Origin: Pseudomonadota bacterium
GTDB taxonomy: Bacteria > Pseudomonadota > Alphaproteobacteria > Rhizobiales > Devosiaceae
DNA: 64,000 nt
NCBI GenBank assembly: GCA_023391095.1
Contig: JAEWBN010000006.1
Location: 186,001-250,000, forward strand
Direction of reading: 5' to 3'
The notes below the pieces were generated by a model, which saw only the letters and a list, made by a program, of their open reading frames with translations, did not search any database and was not told the origin of the DNA. A program made the translations under genes and the position numbers. Shown piece after piece: positions 63,161-64,000 of this stretch (position 1 is its first letter; each line of letters begins with the position of its first letter).

Positions 63161-64000
63161 TCACCTCTCCTGGAGCGCCTCCTTCTCCTTGCTGGCAGCG
63201 ATAGTTTCACCGCCGCAGGAGCGACGCACCACGAGCTTACAGGGCAGCTTGCGCAGACCGGGCTCAACCTGCTTGCCTTCCGCAAGCTCAAGGATGAGCC
63301 GACCGGCTTCGCGGCCGAGTTCCTTTAAATTCATGTCCACCGTGCTGAGCGGCGGGCGGGTTGCGGCCGAGACAATCTCCCAATTGTCAAAGCCGATGAC
63401 CGAGACCTCGGTGGGGACATTCACCCCCCGCTCACGCAGGGCATCGACGACACCCCGCGCAATCTGGTCATTGCCGCAGAAAATCGCGTCGGGCTTGGAC
63501 GTGCCGGCCCAGAGCCGCTCCACCGCCTGATGACCCCAGCCTTCCGACCAGGAGCCATAAAGAACGCTCCCCTCGCCGCCGATGACATCGCGATAGGCCC
63601 GCACACGCTCCCCGACAGAGGCAAAAGTCTGCGGGCCGGTGACGTGAACGATGTTGTTGCGGCCCATGTCCACCAGCCACTGCACGGCGTCCCGCGCCCC
63701 CTGGGCATCGTCGGAAACGAGCGTGATGGCATCCTCAGGACCCTCGGTGAAGGCGTAGACCACCGGGATCGGCAAGCTGGAAAGATCGACAGGCAGGCGG
63801 CGATCGATGCGCTTGCCCGTCGCAATGATGCCATCGACCTGCTTGTCGAGCATGGCATCGACATGCACCTTGCCCAAGGCTGCATCGTCTTCGATACCGC
63901 AGAGGAAGACCGATACGCCCTGGTCCACCAGCGCCTCGGACACGCCCGCCATCACCGGCAGCGTGAAGCGGCCGTAGGTGTCATTGGTGAGCAAGCCGAC
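63161..64000 (-). CDS. LacI-family regulator, N-terminus beyond the window
   Basis: The 279 residues present cover the LacI/PurR ligand-binding domain: VGLLTNDTYGRFTLPVMAGVSEAL, DGIIATGKRIDRRLPVDLS, DAIFCGNDQIARGVVDALRERGVNVPTEVSVIGFDNWE. The HTH lies past base 64000. It most likely represses the downstream transporter and nucleoside hydrolase operon until the sugar or nucleoside is present. Confidence 0.9.
   Translation of the reverse strand, partial: VGLLTNDTYGRFTLPVMAGVSEALVDQGVSVFLCGIEDDAALGKVHVDAMLDKQVDGIIATGKRIDRRLPVDLSSLPIPVVYAFTEGPEDAITLVSDDAQGARDAVQWLVDMGRNNIVHVTGPQTFASVGERVRAYRDVIGGEGSVLYGSWSEGWGHQAVERLWAGTSKPDAIFCGNDQIARGVVDALRERGVNVPTEVSVIGFDNWEIVSAATRPPLSTVDMNLKELGREAGRLILELAEGKQVEPGLRKLPCKLVVRRSCGGETIAASKEKEALQER

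Overview
The window looks like an alphaproteobacterial chromosome, probably Hyphomicrobiales (Devosia- or Pelagibacterium-like). This is inferred from gene content (hydroxyquinol catabolism, TreZ, Liv- and CUT1-type ABC operons) and high GC; no rRNA or tRNA gene is present to confirm it. It divides into a mobile metal-resistance half (about 1-34.9 kb) and a catabolic and transport half (about 35-64 kb).

Metal half (1-23.4 kb): a glutaredoxin-MauE plus DUF305 operon behind a CueR-type operator; a tightly overlapping arsenic operon (arsR, two kinds of arsenate reductase, arsN2, acr3, arsH, MFS); an HMA protein and an L,D-transpeptidase; a DsbB/DsbA-like pair; a type II toxin-antitoxin pair with its own palindrome; a flavoprotein; CDF exporters; lspA; cytochrome c; nadE; a Zn/Cd/Pb P-type ATPase; and PCuAC and SCO copper chaperones. 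Four promoters share a MerR-type architecture (TTGCTC, 19-bp spacer, dyad) and two MerR genes are present, so the exporters and the Dsb pair appear to form one regulon.

Transposition module (23.4-34.9 kb): a Tn7-like set tnsA-tnsB-tnsC-tniQ, followed by repeated TnsB-site-like sequences and a TGT-type putative right end near 34,921. Upstream lie unusual accessory genes: two proteins resembling TnsA but lacking its catalytic motif, a DUF6634-like protein, a soluble FtsH-like AAA+ metalloprotease, and a 146-aa miniature DDE-domain protein. Between the protease and the mini-DDE gene, on the opposite strand, sits a candidate structured RNA of about 280 nt: a promoter, a 57-bp tandem-repeat array folding into repeated tetraloop hairpins, and a strong intrinsic terminator. 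This is the most novel-looking locus in the window. No left transposon end was recognised; the metal genes are probably its cargo and the end probably lies before base 1.

Catabolic half (35-64 kb): a hydantoinase and SDR divergent from a DapA-family lyase; an iron alcohol dehydrogenase; TreZ; a receiver-like protein; an orphan sulfate-binding protein; NAD kinase; then a roughly 8.5-kb leftward operon (maleylacetate reductase, Liv ABC transporter, TfdB-like monooxygenase, hydroxyquinol dioxygenase) divergent from a LysR regulator. In it livH carries a 1-nt frameshift. A second LysR-divergent set (intradiol dioxygenase, VOC ring-cleaving dioxygenase, hydrolase) follows. The window ends with a LacI-regulated CUT1 ABC transporter and nucleoside hydrolase operon.
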